DNA of 64,000 bases, taken from Symbiodinium natans (lineage: Eukaryota > Sar > Dinophyceae > Suessiales > Symbiodiniaceae). Position 1 is the first letter of the stretch; every line of letters begins with the position of its first letter. Made by a program: the position numbers and the translations under genes. Shown in pieces: positions 37,563 through 46,610 of the stretch. The stretch lies in the NCBI GenBank assembly GCA_905221605.1, contig CAJNDS010002412.1, positions 784,886 through 848,885 on the forward strand, read 5' to 3'. The notes under the pieces were generated by a model, which did no database searches, was not told the origin of the DNA, and worked only from the letters and a program-made list of their open reading frames with translations.

Positions 37563-37890
37563 TGGGTTTAGGGTTTAGGGTTTAGGGTTTAGGGTTTAGG
37601 GTTTAGGGCACATCTCTAGGTAGTCATTCCTTGCCCCCCCCCCCCCCCCCCCCCCCCCTGCCCACCCAAGCCTACCCCCTAACACCGACAAACTTTCGCA
37701 ACTGCCAGATGCTAAGATCCGGACTACGCAAGTTTGAGTGCAACTACAATGTCTATGCCTCCCTCATGCAACCTCAACACACGTGTGTTTGGCAACCGAA
37801 CCTCCAAACCCTAAACCCTAAACCCTAAACCCTAAACCCTAAACCCTAAACCCTAAACCCTAAACCCTAAACCCTAAACCCTAAACCCCA
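37563..37890. repeat. Telomere-like arrays, C run and unassigned sequence
   Basis: TTTAGGG units at 37564-37606, a C run at 37636-37658, about 150 bases with no convincing exon, then a CCCTAAA array at 37806-37887. Confidence 0.8.
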
Positions 37891-37894
37891 GACT

Positions 37895-37948
37895 CCATCG
37901 GAGCCATCTCCAGCTTCGGAAGGTTCAGCTGGCTCAGCCTAGGATGGT
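37895..37948 (-). CDS. Short exon of the same gene
   Basis: After CATCCTAG|G it reads LSQLNLPKLEMAPMES. Confidence 0.55.
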
Positions 37949-38072
37949 CCCTGAAACCCTCCGGAAAAATACTCCTACATATGAACCTATTAAACCCAAT
38001 AAGGGTTTAGGGTTTAGGGTTTAGGGTGTAGGGTTTAGGGTTTGAAAATTACAAAATGTCCCAAGGGCCTAC

Positions 38073-38172
38073 CTAGCAGCTGCTCAGCCAGGGCTTCCGC
38101 AAGCAGGGCCGGATCGGCTTCGCCATCGGCCGAGGAGGATGCGGAGGACATAGGCACCTCGACTTTACCGCA
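38073..38172 (-). CDS. Exon of the same gene
   Basis: Reads VPMSSASSSADGEADPALLA then EALAEQLL, ending at a GTAGGC donor. Low-complexity acidic segment. Confidence 0.65.
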
Positions 38173-38278
38173 CTTTACCCAAGGGCTAGGGTTTAGGGTT
38201 TAGGTTTTCCAACACAAGGCTCAGAGTAGTTCGGAGTATGTTCAAGGTACCCCCATGTTGCGACATGCTCGAACCTCT

Positions 38279-38366
38279 GAACCCTAAACCCTAAACCCTA
38301 AACCCTAAACCCTAAACCCTAAACCCTAAACCCTAAACCCTAAACCCTAAACCCTAAACCCTAACC
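38279..38366. repeat. CCCTAAA array
   Basis: About 12 units. Confidence 0.95.
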
Positions 38367-38384
38367 CTGACTCAAGTCTCAGAT

Positions 38385-38515
38385 CAGGCGCTGTAGGGGG
38401 GCTCATAGGCATGGGCCCCTCCGATGTGGAGCTCTCTGCCTCATGCTCCGTCTTTGAGGCTGCACTCGGAACTGCCTTGTGGCTTTCCCACGCATGGCTT
38501 GGCAATTCCTTGGTC
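38385..38515 (-). CDS. Exon of the same gene
   Basis: Reads KELPSHAWESHKAVPSAASK, then TEHEAESSTSEGPMPMSP and LQRLI. Low complexity. It ends at a stop if not spliced at the GC donor (GCCTGATC) just before it. Confidence 0.6.
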
Positions 38516-38567
38516 TCCTAGAGTCCCTTTTGACTCGGGGAGCTGAGGCCCGATAATCCTAAAGTCC

Positions 38568-38740
38568 CTAAACCCTAAACCCTAAACCCTAAACCCTAAA
38601 CCCTAAACCCTAAACCCTAAACCCTAAACCCTAAACCCTAAACCCTAAACCCTAACCCTAAACCCTAAACCCTAAACCCTAAACCCTAAACCCTAAACCC
38701 TAAACCCTAAACCCAAACCCTAAACCCTAAACCCTAGGGT
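38568..38740. repeat. CCCTAAA array
   Basis: More than 20 units with a few CCCAAA/CCCTAA contractions. Confidence 0.95.
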
Positions 38741-38943
38741 TTGTAGTTTAGGGTTTAGAGGCACGAACAAAAACAAACACGTTGGCAGTTCGCCACAGCT
38801 TCCGAGGTTTCTTGGTGGCCTGTAGCTTTATCACTGCCGAATTCAAGAATAAAAGAAACACAATACACGTAAGTTGCAACCATTAAGAAACATAGATATT
38901 CATAATCATTAGTATCAGTCATAAGAAATAGGCATGACAAGAA

Positions 38944-39032
38944 CCGGAGACTCTGATTACCTACAGTTTTGTAGTAACGACCCCTTGAAGAGTAGGTCTA
39001 ATCACTGAAAACCGTAGGTAAAGAGGGTCCCG
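38944..39032. mobile_element. Short inverted-repeat element, ACTCTRTTTACCTACAG family
   Basis: GAGACTCTGATTACCTACAG at the left and CCGTAGGTAAAGAGGGTCCC at the right are inverted repeats. Confidence 0.7.
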
Positions 39033-39104
39033 GTCCCAGGAAGAATCCGGAGACCAGATAAACAAGAAACATAAACTTTCATCACAAAGAAAGCTTAAGA
39101 AGAA

Positions 39105-39195
39105 CCTGGGACTCTGTTTACCTACAAGTTGATCATAACTACCCCTCAGCTGGTAGGTATAACCCGTGAAAAACTGCAAATAAAGGGGACTCCCA
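39105..39195. mobile_element. Short inverted-repeat element, same family
   Basis: CCTGGGACTCTGTTTACCTA on the left; CTGCAAATAAAGGGGACTCC on the right. Same layout as 38944, 54895, 56676 and 61926. Confidence 0.7.
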
Positions 39196-39369
39196 AGAAG
39201 CATGCACACAACATACAAGTCGCTAAGAAACAAAATCATTCACAATCCGCAGCATCAGTCACAAAAAAAAGCCTAAACCTTAAACCCTAACCCTAAACCC
39301 TAAACCCTAAACCCTAGCCCTAAACCCTAAAACCTAAACCCTAAACCCTATACCCTAAACCCTAAACCC

Positions 39370-39489
39370 TGAAGGCTCTGCGCGCCCGGCTGCTTGTGGG
39401 GGAGTGTTGCTCGGGACCTTCGGGGGCTGCTCCCGAGGCTTCTCCACAGGCGCTGCAGGAGCCGAAGGAGGCTTCGGAAAATCGACCAT
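39370..39489 (-). CDS. Proline-rich exon
   Basis: Minus-strand ATG at 39489: MVDFPKPPSAPAAPVEKPRE then QPPKVPSNTPPQAAGRAEPS. Either the first exon of the coiled-coil gene or an internal Pro-rich exon, because similar minus exons continue upstream. Confidence 0.6.
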
Positions 39490-39493
39490 CCTG

Positions 39494-39712
39494 GGTTTAG
39501 GGTTTAGGGTTTAGGGTTTAGGGCTAGGGTTTAGGGTTTAGGGTTTAGGGTTTAGGGTTTAGGGCTAGGGTTTAGGGTTTAGGGTTTAGGGTTTAGGGTT
39601 TAGGGTTTAGGGTTTAGGGTTTAGGGTTTCGGGTTTCGGGTTTCGGGTTTCGGGTTTCGGGTTTCGGGTCTAGGGTCTAGGGTTTAGGGTTTAGGGTTTA
39701 GGGGTTTCGGGT
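39494..39712. repeat. TTTAGGG array with TTTCGGG block
   Basis: Long array of TTTAGGG with two GGGCTAGGG joints and six consecutive TTTCGGG units at about 39625-39668. Confidence 0.93.
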
Positions 39713-39796
39713 TATGGTTTAGGGTGCATTCCGAACTAGGAGTCCGTTTTTTGTGGCTGTAGGGTTTGGGGTTTTAGGGGCAATCGAGGCCCTTAC

Positions 39797-39885
39797 ACGA
39801 TGTTCGTGAGGGTTCGGTGGGGCGTCTTCGGGCTCCAAGGGTTTTGCATCGCCAAGATTGCTCCAAGATACGAAAGGAGCCACGG
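39797..39885 (-). CDS. Exon
   Basis: Reads SVAPFVSWSNLGDAKPLEPE then DAPPNPHEHR, ending at a strong GTAAGG donor. Confidence 0.6.
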
Positions 39886-39984
39886 AGGGTTTAGGGTTTA
39901 GGGTTGATGGTTTAGGGTTTAGGGTTTAGGGTTCAGGGTTGAGTTGCTTGAGGGTCTATTGATTCCGCCTCTTGTCAGAACACG

Positions 39985-40111
39985 AACTTGCTGCTCAAGT
40001 GCACGGAAAGGAGCAGCTGACCTTTCACATGCTGTCCCTGTACATCCAACAGCTGGAGCCAGTTCGGGCCACCGTCTTCTTCTGCGCAAGCAAGCCGCCG
40101 CCCCACCGGAA
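39985..40111 (-). CDS. Exon, possible end of a C2 domain
   Basis: After CCTAG|G it reads KIPVGRRLACAEEDGGPNWL then QLLDVQGQHVKGQLLLSVHL. W..L.D..G....G.LLLS is typical of the last strands of a C2 domain (lipid/Ca2+ binding). The plus strand is also open but lacks such a motif. Confidence 0.55.
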
Positions 40112-40374
40112 TCTTCCTAGGTCTCTTCACTGGCAGCACGGGCCACCAAAAAGCGCGAGTTGTTGAACATGGATGTTGATAAACAAGATCAGGTACGCTG
40201 CGTGGGAAACACTGCAGGTGCGTAGAAGAAAACACACAAAAACATACATGTGCATTCGGGGCTGGTCGTAAGCTCTAAACTGTAACCCTTTTGAACCCGG
40301 GGCTAAACCCTAAACCCTAACCCTTCTCGAACTCCCCCCCCCCCCACACCAATACGCCTCCTTTGAATTCGGTT

Positions 40375-40462
40375 CGGTGGAGGGGGGAGGGCCAAGGCCG
40401 AGATTCAGCGCACCGACCAGGTCCCCGCGATCGTTCTGAAAGCCAGCCCTTAGCTTCTCCCG
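40375..40462 (-). CDS. Exon
   Basis: Reads ALREKLRAGFQNDRGDLVGA then LNLGLG. Confidence 0.55.
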
Positions 40463-40737
40463 AAGTGCTGGTGTGGGGTTAAGGGTTTAGGGTTATAGGG
40501 CTTTCGGTTATAGGGTATGGGGTATGGTATAGGGTTTAAGGTTCTTCCGTCGAAAGATTGTGGGTAGAGCTTCCAGGGTAAGAGGGCACTAAGCGATGTC
40601 AGACGCCGCGGGAATTTGCCAAACAGATGTTCAGGTTTCAGGAAACCTTGGCCTCAGAAAACAGGCTACCAGATTGTCGGGTGTTTGTTTGGGGAATAGG
40701 GTTTCTATAGGGTTTATAGGGTTTAGGGTTTAGAGTT

Positions 40738-40872
40738 GCAAACGTCCCGAAGCCCCCTCCCAACGCCATGCGGAGGCTCAAGGGCAGCGCCGATGCCGCG
40801 GAGGCCGCGGAGGCCGCGGCGTGATCGCGCAGGGCCGCAAGCCCGCCCTGCTTGAAGGCCTTGTTGCACAAA
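40738..40872 (-). CDS. Exon, Ala-rich with C..C-type start
   Basis: Reads LLCNKAFKQGGLAALRDHAA then an AS-rich repeat and LSLRMALGGGFGTFA. The CNKAF..GGLAALRDH pattern is like the second half of a C2H2 finger, but no first Cys is visible. Confidence 0.5.
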
Positions 40873-41301
40873 AGGTCTCAAGTTAGCTTAGGGTCTAGGG
40901 TCTAGGGTCTAGGGTCTACGGTTTGGGGTTTAGGGAAAAGGGTATAGGATTTAGGGTTTAGGGTTTAGGCAACCGTCAGAAGGCAACTGGGTTGAGCTTA
41001 CAACCCCTTTGATAAATCTTAGTAGAAGGGAGCCGCTGTAGATCCAAACAAGGAACATAAAACCCTAAACCCTAAACCCTAATCCCTAATCCCAAAGGCC
41101 AAGCTAGTTAAGGGTCTGCGTCAGGGTTTCGTGGTGGAGGGTCCCGCAACATGCCCAAACCCGGTTGCCCAGTGACCATAGTATAATACGGTCACCCTCT
41201 TTTGGGCTGGTTACTGTGTAAGGGAACCCTAAACCCTAAACCCTAAACTCTAAACCCTAAACCCTAAACCCTAAACCACTAGGCCACCAAGAACATTACA
41301 G

Positions 41302-41378
41302 CTGTGGGGCGGAGAAGCCGCCCAGTGCGGCACCGGCCAAGGTCTTCTTCTCCTGGTGCCCAGCACCCTTCCTTGGCA
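41302..41378 (-). CDS. Candidate terminal exon, strand uncertain
   Basis: After TTGCCAAG|G it reads KGAGHQEKKTLAGAALGGFS then APQL and a TAA. The plus strand (HYSCGAEKPPSAAPAKVFFS) is open too. If minus is right, a gene ends here and the large retrotransposon at 41419 lies in its preceding intron. Confidence 0.4.
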
Positions 41379-41418
41379 AGCTGCGGGCTGCCCTATGTAG
41401 GGTTTAGGGTTTAGGGTT

Positions 41419-41675
41419 CACTTCTAAGTGCGAACGCTCGGAACTCGCTGATCACTGAAGTCAGGACACACAGTTTTACTGAAACGCTCAGGCATGGGGA
41501 CGAGCGTCGAAGTCGAAGCAATCAAACTCGCGACTCACGAACGAGTCCCCGACCCCGAAGCAAAGAGCAAGGACAAGGAACGGTCACAAACCTCGTACCC
41601 ACTTCCCGTGGATCATCACGCACATACCCGATCGAGCATGCGTATGATGACAAACGAAGTAAAAGACCGAACCCC
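41419..41675 (-). repeat. Split direct repeat B2 (3' outer copy)
   Basis: 257 bp from CACTTCTAAGTGCGAACGCT; one mismatch to 41849-42105. Confidence 0.95.
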
Positions 41676-41707
41676 CTCCCCTTCGCAACACAGGGCGGGT
41701 GGGTGGG

Positions 41708-41848
41708 CCAAAAATCAGATGAGATCCTTTGGGGGATCTGCGGCTGACGATCGTCTTTAGCCAAAAAGGCAACGATCGTCATGCCTTTGTGATCTCGCAA
41801 CCAGAAGTGACCCCTGAACCCTAACCAACCAGACCGGTATTCAGGACC
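41708..41848 (-). repeat. Split direct repeat A2
   Basis: 141 bp identical to 50920-51060. It abuts B1 exactly at 41848/41849, so this junction is a copy of the joined element ends. It contains AACCCTAACC, a telomere-like hexamer, 20 bases from its outer end. Confidence 0.95.
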
Positions 41849-42105
41849 CACTTCTAAGTGCGAACGCTCGGAACTCGCTGATCACTGAAGTCAGGACACA
41901 CAGTTTTACTGAAACGCTCAGGCATGGGGACGAGCGTCGAAGTCGAAGCAATCAAACTCGCGACCCACGAACGAGTCCCCGACCCCGAAGCAAAGAGCAA
42001 GGACAAGGAACGGTCACAAACCTCGTACCCACTTCCCGTGGATCATCACGCACATACCCGATCGAGCATGCGTATGATGACAAACGAAGTAAAAGACCGA
42101 ACCCC
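41849..42105 (-). repeat. Split direct repeat B1
   Basis: 257 bp copy following the last ORF. Confidence 0.95.
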
Positions 42106-42158
42106 AGGCCCCCAGCCCCAGCCTCGAGAGAGCACACTGTTTCCCACAGGAGCATGAA

Positions 42159-45074
42159 TCAATTGCTGTCAGCGAGACGGCCCGGCCATGAACAATTCAC
42201 CGTGATCCAGCCGACAGCTTCGCCGAGCGACATCAGATCACGAGATGGCCAATCGGCCGGGTTTGAATCCGACGAAATCCGATCAATGAAAATGTTGGCT
42301 CGTAGCTCGAGAGCCAAGTTCCAGAACACCTCAATCAAAGAGGAAAGATCCTCCTTCGCGGAGTAGCCCTTCACGAGCGCAGCCTCAACCGGCTCAGAAT
42401 CGATCAAAAGCAACACATCTCGATCCCTCACGCTCTCCTTGAACGTTTCGAGAGCCAGCACCGGTGCGATCATTTCGATCGGCACGATCTGGGTCGTCCT
42501 TGGGATCCATGCTCGAGAGACCCGTTTCGGTATCGTCTCTGTGAACTGTACAGGGTGCAGCAGGCGACGATCCAACATTACTGCGCCGACCCGATCTGGG
42601 CCCCGCTCACTTTTCCTCATATCCGGTGTGAAGCCATCGGTGAAGATCACGACGTCACACTTCTTCGGAGCCCTTAGGGGAATCGGCCGAGGAGGCCCAT
42701 GCTCGATCAGGAACTTCCACTGAGTCAGCGATCGCCTAAGCGCAGAGTTCAGCAACATTCGATCGTCGGCCCGATCCTTCATGTACTGCCTCTCCGAGAT
42801 AGGCCTGAAGAAAGCACGCCCAATCTTTCCCCAGAGTTGGCTAGAACCGAACATGAGCTTGCCTTTCAGCTTTCCAGCCGAGCCCGGATCTAGCGAGCCC
42901 TTCTCCAGGATCTCCTCGATCGCCGCTGCCAGCTCCTGCTTGCGATCATCCTTGATCTCCAAGATCATATCTTTGAGATTGTATGTCACTCCCAAGATCG
43001 TCGGGGACGACGAGCACTGAAGCTTCTTGGAATCGAAGCGAGCGCCCAACCACCAGTGCACCGCGATCGCGATCCGGTGGGCCTCGTCCACTCTGTCAAC
43101 CTCATCGAACCCGTACTTGTCGTCGTAGAAGTTGAAGGCAAGGATCTCAAAGACCTTCGTGAGGATCTCGTTGATGGCCGCCGAACGGCGGTTATAGTTG
43201 TAGACCGCCGACACCAGGCCAAACGAATGCCCGATCATGACAAAGAACTTGGGGCGACCGTCCGCTGGATCCTTCATGGCGATCACGCTGAACTTGCGAT
43301 GTGTGGGGGCGATCGGGACTTGCCGATAGGCCTTCTTCTCATCGAGAACCCATCCTGAGAGAGCTCGATCGCCCAATGCCATCTTGAGTTCCTTCAAAGC
43401 AGCAACGTTCAGATCCGTGGAAGGCAGCTGGAGCTTTTCCGTGATCTCCGTGATCTTGTTGATCATGTTGGAGGTAGCACTATCGCAACCCCTGACCTTA
43501 TCCTTCTGAATGACCTCGAATCTTTGCGTAGGGATCCAGTCATCAGCACCAACGAACCGGGAGACGGCGTCCTCGGAGTCGAACGGCCCCACACAAGAAC
43601 CGTCAGCCACATCGTCGAGAGTTCCTTCCCAAATTTTCCTTAGAGCATCAGAAACCGGAACCCCACCGACCCTATTAACGACCATCCTTCGCAGATCCCA
43701 GGCCCTGTCGAGTGCCTCAGAGATAGGACGAACAGCTTGCGGCTTGACATACTTCGGCCATCGATTGGACCTGGAGATGGGACCCACGATGGGAAAGCCG
43801 TAGAGCAAGAAGCGGGGCAGCTCGTGATCCGCGGAACCTGCTGCCTTGAGCAATTCCTCGAACAGACAAATGTGGCAGAACTGCCCCAGTTGCGGAAGAT
43901 GGTTTTCCGGAACTCCTCGCAAAAGGCGACGAAGAGCCCGATCGGAAACCGCGGCAATCCGCTGGAGCGAAGCAGGCATGAGCTCCAGCGCGCGCTTTCC
44001 CCACCATGCTAATTTGAGCTCTCGGCGGCTGGCCAACTGCCGTGGGAACTGTGCCATGACCTTGATGATCACAGGCAATGGTTCCGGGAGTTCAGTTGGC
44101 ACAGTGAACGGGTGGAGGATCTTCATGGTCCATTGCATCGCCACCCCCGGTTCGACCTCCGTGTCCAAGAGCGGTTTGACGGCGCCCCGTTTGAGCTGGT
44201 AGCCGGCGAACTGTGCGAGACGAGCGCCCTCAGCCTGTCGATGGCCTCTCCAGAGACGAACGTCTCCTAGCGGCCTCTTACGGGGCGCATCATCTTTGAG
44301 CGCGTAGGTTGCCTGGAACCACGGGCAATCGCCCGAAAGTATTTCTTGGATCGTGCCAGCAATGGTTGCACAGAGCGCCTCGGGGTAGACTTGCGCAGCC
44401 TTTGTGACGAAGCAGACCCGGCCTTGAACATCACGAACAGCGCCCCGAAGGCGGAGGTGACCGTGTCCCCCTGGACAAGCGCGAGCCCATTGCGTGCAAA
44501 TTTGGGAGGAGACCAGGAAGCGCGTGGGCTTGCGAGATCTCGCACCAAAGGCGCACTGATCCACATCGACGTCGAAGAGCCGGTGGCGCTGCCGCAAACT
44601 CAAGACCACAGGTGTGACCCATAAAATGCTGGAGAGCGGGTTCTCGAGCGAGAAATCGCCTCCTGCAGCAAGGACTATCTCCGCGATCTCGATTGAGCGC
44701 CCGAGCAGCAAATTGCCTAGATCTCGTACAGCTTGTAAATGCGGTGGGAGATCGGGGAAGCCCATCGGCACATCCGAAGACCGAACTGGCGGGGGGCCTT
44801 CCGGAAGTTCGCGAGCGATGCTGAAAGAGCTGCAGGGTGTGCCCAGGTGGACGAACATGATGGCCCCTGCCCGGGCAAGCGCCAAAATGCGATCCCAAAA
44901 TTGAGCATCAAGGACATCACGAGCTTGCGCGACTTCTCCACTTTGGACCACATCCACAGGCGGGAGAACGGGCACGTGTAGAGCACGAAGATGACGTGTG
45001 ATTCCCCCTTCGCCTGCGAAGATCTCGAGAAAGAAAGGTCCTTGTCGTGCGACCTCCACTGGATCCATGGGCAC
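42159..45074 (-). CDS. C5-methyltransferase-like domain / reverse transcriptase / RNase H polyprotein
   Basis: 971 aa. Residues about 14-30, FLEIFAGEGGITRHL, match motif I (SAM binding) of cytosine-C5 methyltransferases; GTPCSSFS at 78-85 matches the catalytic PC motif with Cys81; ENP at 144-146 resembles motif VI (ENV); QCAFGARSRKPTRFL resembles motif VIII. RT follows: DEKKAYRQVPI (motif A), GHSFGLVSAVYNYNR (B) and FYDDKYG near 648 (C, the catalytic Asp pair retained). RNase H: FTDGF near 808, ALETF, LLIDSEP, and SDSNPADWPSR near 933, as in DIRS-group RNase H. All key acidic residues are present, so RT/RNase H may be active. Methylation activity is only an inference. Confidence 0.88.
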   Translation of the reverse strand: MPMDPVEVARQGPFFLEIFAGEGGITRHLRALHVPVLPPVDVVQSGEVAQARDVLDAQFWDRILALARAGAIMFVHLGTPCSSFSIARELPEGPPPVRSSDVPMGFPDLPPHLQAVRDLGNLLLGRSIEIAEIVLAAGGDFSLENPLSSILWVTPVVLSLRQRHRLFDVDVDQCAFGARSRKPTRFLVSSQICTQWARACPGGHGHLRLRGAVRDVQGRVCFVTKAAQVYPEALCATIAGTIQEILSGDCPWFQATYALKDDAPRKRPLGDVRLWRGHRQAEGARLAQFAGYQLKRGAVKPLLDTEVEPGVAMQWTMKILHPFTVPTELPEPLPVIIKVMAQFPRQLASRRELKLAWWGKRALELMPASLQRIAAVSDRALRRLLRGVPENHLPQLGQFCHICLFEELLKAAGSADHELPRFLLYGFPIVGPISRSNRWPKYVKPQAVRPISEALDRAWDLRRMVVNRVGGVPVSDALRKIWEGTLDDVADGSCVGPFDSEDAVSRFVGADDWIPTQRFEVIQKDKVRGCDSATSNMINKITEITEKLQLPSTDLNVAALKELKMALGDRALSGWVLDEKKAYRQVPIAPTHRKFSVIAMKDPADGRPKFFVMIGHSFGLVSAVYNYNRRSAAINEILTKVFEILAFNFYDDKYGFDEVDRVDEAHRIAIAVHWWLGARFDSKKLQCSSSPTILGVTYNLKDMILEIKDDRKQELAAAIEEILEKGSLDPGSAGKLKGKLMFGSSQLWGKIGRAFFRPISERQYMKDRADDRMLLNSALRRSLTQWKFLIEHGPPRPIPLRAPKKCDVVIFTDGFTPDMRKSERGPDRVGAVMLDRRLLHPVQFTETIPKRVSRAWIPRTTQIVPIEMIAPVLALETFKESVRDRDVLLLIDSEPVEAALVKGYSAKEDLSSLIEVFWNLALELRANIFIDRISSDSNPADWPSRDLMSLGEAVGWITVNCSWPGRLADSN

Positions 45075-45227
45075 GTCATCCCACGTGAGCCACTGATCAG
45101 GAGGCTTGCAAGGTTTCCCCGCTATCCGAGCCTGAGTAGACTCATCATTCGCGGGGAGTTGCTCGATAATTGACCACTGGCCCGGAGGAGGCTCGAGCGA
45201 CCCCCCCCGCGCCTGGTCGGTGGGCGC

Positions 45228-45626
45228 TCAGTGATTTCCGTGCCAGGGGTGTCCCTGACCACACTGCACACATGTGTGCAGATCCCGGCACTGATCACCG
45301 AAGCGGCACCCAAGAGAGCAGTTGAACCAAGGGCACCGCTTCTTGCCAGAGTACTTGAAGCTCATGATCTTGGACCATTCTTTCTCGGGGATTCGAGCAT
45401 CCCGCGCGATCTTCGGCACTTCTCCGCGTGTTTCGCGATCTTTGTCTTTCTTCTTGTTGTTGTTGAGCTCCTTGGCGGCTTTCAGAAGCGCGCGCTGCTT
45501 CTCGCGCCGAGCCCGGTTCTTCTTTTGTTTGGGAGAGAGCTCCGCTTTCTCCCCCGATTGAGGGCTTGGGGAACGGCCTCTCTTCTTGGGGGTCGAAACT
45601 TGTCGATCTCGGCAGACGACCGCGCA
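45228..45626 (-). CDS. Zinc-finger tail of the Gag-like protein, in a shifted frame
   Basis: This frame has no own start near its beginning but reads a basic stretch (KKRGRSPSPQSGEKAEL), a Lys-rich helix, then CPWFNCSLGCRFGDQCRDLH and CVQCGQGHPWHGNH to a stop. It overlaps the end of 45482-46501 in another frame. A one-base shift in the run of five C (minus) near 45590 would fuse the two into one protein ending in a nucleocapsid-like finger region. Confidence 0.65.
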   Translation of the reverse strand, partial: CAVVCRDRQVSTPKKRGRSPSPQSGEKAELSPKQKKNRARREKQRALLKAAKELNNNKKKDKDRETRGEVPKIARDARIPEKEWSKIMSFKYSGKKRCPWFNCSLGCRFGDQCRDLHTCVQCGQGHPWHGNH

Positions 45627-46501
45627 TCATTCCAGAGCTGCTTGTGGTTCTGCAGGACCTCCAGAAGTGCCGCCGAAAAAGAAGGGAAATCACGCCTTCG
45701 ATCATGGTTAAGTTTAAATACTTTCTTGCGAATGAGCGTGTCCACCGAGAGCAGGAGAGCCAGACCGCGATTGTCATGTCGCCACTCTTCGAGCTCGGCG
45801 AGGTACTTAAGTGGCCCGGCCTTGTGCGAGAACTCACAGATGTTGAGGTACTCGAGCACCACGAAGAAGGCGTGAAGCCGATCCAGGACTTGGCTCTCAG
45901 ACGCCACGGAACATTTCGAATCCATCTGGACGACCTTGATCAGGTCGTCAGCCGTCTTGGTGAGGCCGCCAGTCTGCACGAGCCGATCGGCCCTTGTGCG
46001 CATCTCCGCGACTTCATAGAACGAGACGGCTCCATGAACTACGTAATCACGGTAGAGCTTTTCCACGAGCTTTTGGTGAGGCTCTTTGTGGTAGTTCAGG
46101 ATCACGTCCGGGTGAGCCTGCACGAAGATTTCCCTGAACTCGGCGTGATCCTCCCCTGGGATTTCAGGAATCTTGTTAGGATCTTCTTCCATCTTGGAGC
46201 GCCTAGTGGCTACATGATCTTGCAAAGTGGAGGACGAACGCCACACAGCCGCGAGCATCGTCAGGGAGAGCTCGCGTTCGGGGGGAGACGCCCCGAACTT
46301 GTTCTCATCCGCAACGAGCGTCTTGAGCGTCGTCTTGACCGTGGCAATGTTGTCGCCGAGCATGGCAACGCGCTCTACAGACACCATGCCGATCTCGGCC
46401 ATGAGCAAGCACATGTTTGATGGCAGCTTTTGGCGCCCAAAGATCTGGCGAACTGCCAGCTCAGGGACCTTCCCATCTGGGTAGGCCGTGCGATCGACCA
46501 T
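45482..46501 (-). CDS. Gag-like ORF of the tyrosine-recombinase element
   Basis: 339 aa, mostly helical (MVDRTAYPDGKVPELAVRQI start), lying between the recombinase and RT ORFs. The last 40 residues read as frame-shifted noise (RGRKRSSLPNKRRTGLG) next to the better frame that carries the zinc fingers. Gag identity is inferred from position, size and that finger region. Confidence 0.6.
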   Translation of the reverse strand: MVDRTAYPDGKVPELAVRQIFGRQKLPSNMCLLMAEIGMVSVERVAMLGDNIATVKTTLKTLVADENKFGASPPERELSLTMLAAVWRSSSTLQDHVATRRSKMEEDPNKIPEIPGEDHAEFREIFVQAHPDVILNYHKEPHQKLVEKLYRDYVVHGAVSFYEVAEMRTRADRLVQTGGLTKTADDLIKVVQMDSKCSVASESQVLDRLHAFFVVLEYLNICEFSHKAGPLKYLAELEEWRHDNRGLALLLSVDTLIRKKVFKLNHDRRRDFPSFSAALLEVLQNHKQLWNDARSSAEIDKFRPPRREAVPQALNRGRKRSSLPNKRRTGLGARSSARF

Positions 46502-46610
46502 GGCTTGAAGTATAAGCTCGTGACCCGAAGAGCAAAAACTTGCAGAAATGCGAACTCAGAACACGTCAAAGCAAAGCAGAGCAACACGAGGCTTCACAGC
46601 GGGACCTTTC

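Larger units (their letters stand above)
38752..39268. other. AT-richer island with two inverted-repeat elements and an internal duplication
   Basis: Contrasts with the GC-rich surroundings. AAGAAACATA...CATC/CATAATCATTAGTATCAGTC motifs recur three times, separated by elements at 38944-39032 and 39105-39195. No exon is supported. Confidence 0.7.

Noticed and set aside
38752-39268. Organelle-derived insert
   Set aside because: AT-rich, but no organelle gene is recognisable and the block contains nuclear inverted-repeat elements.
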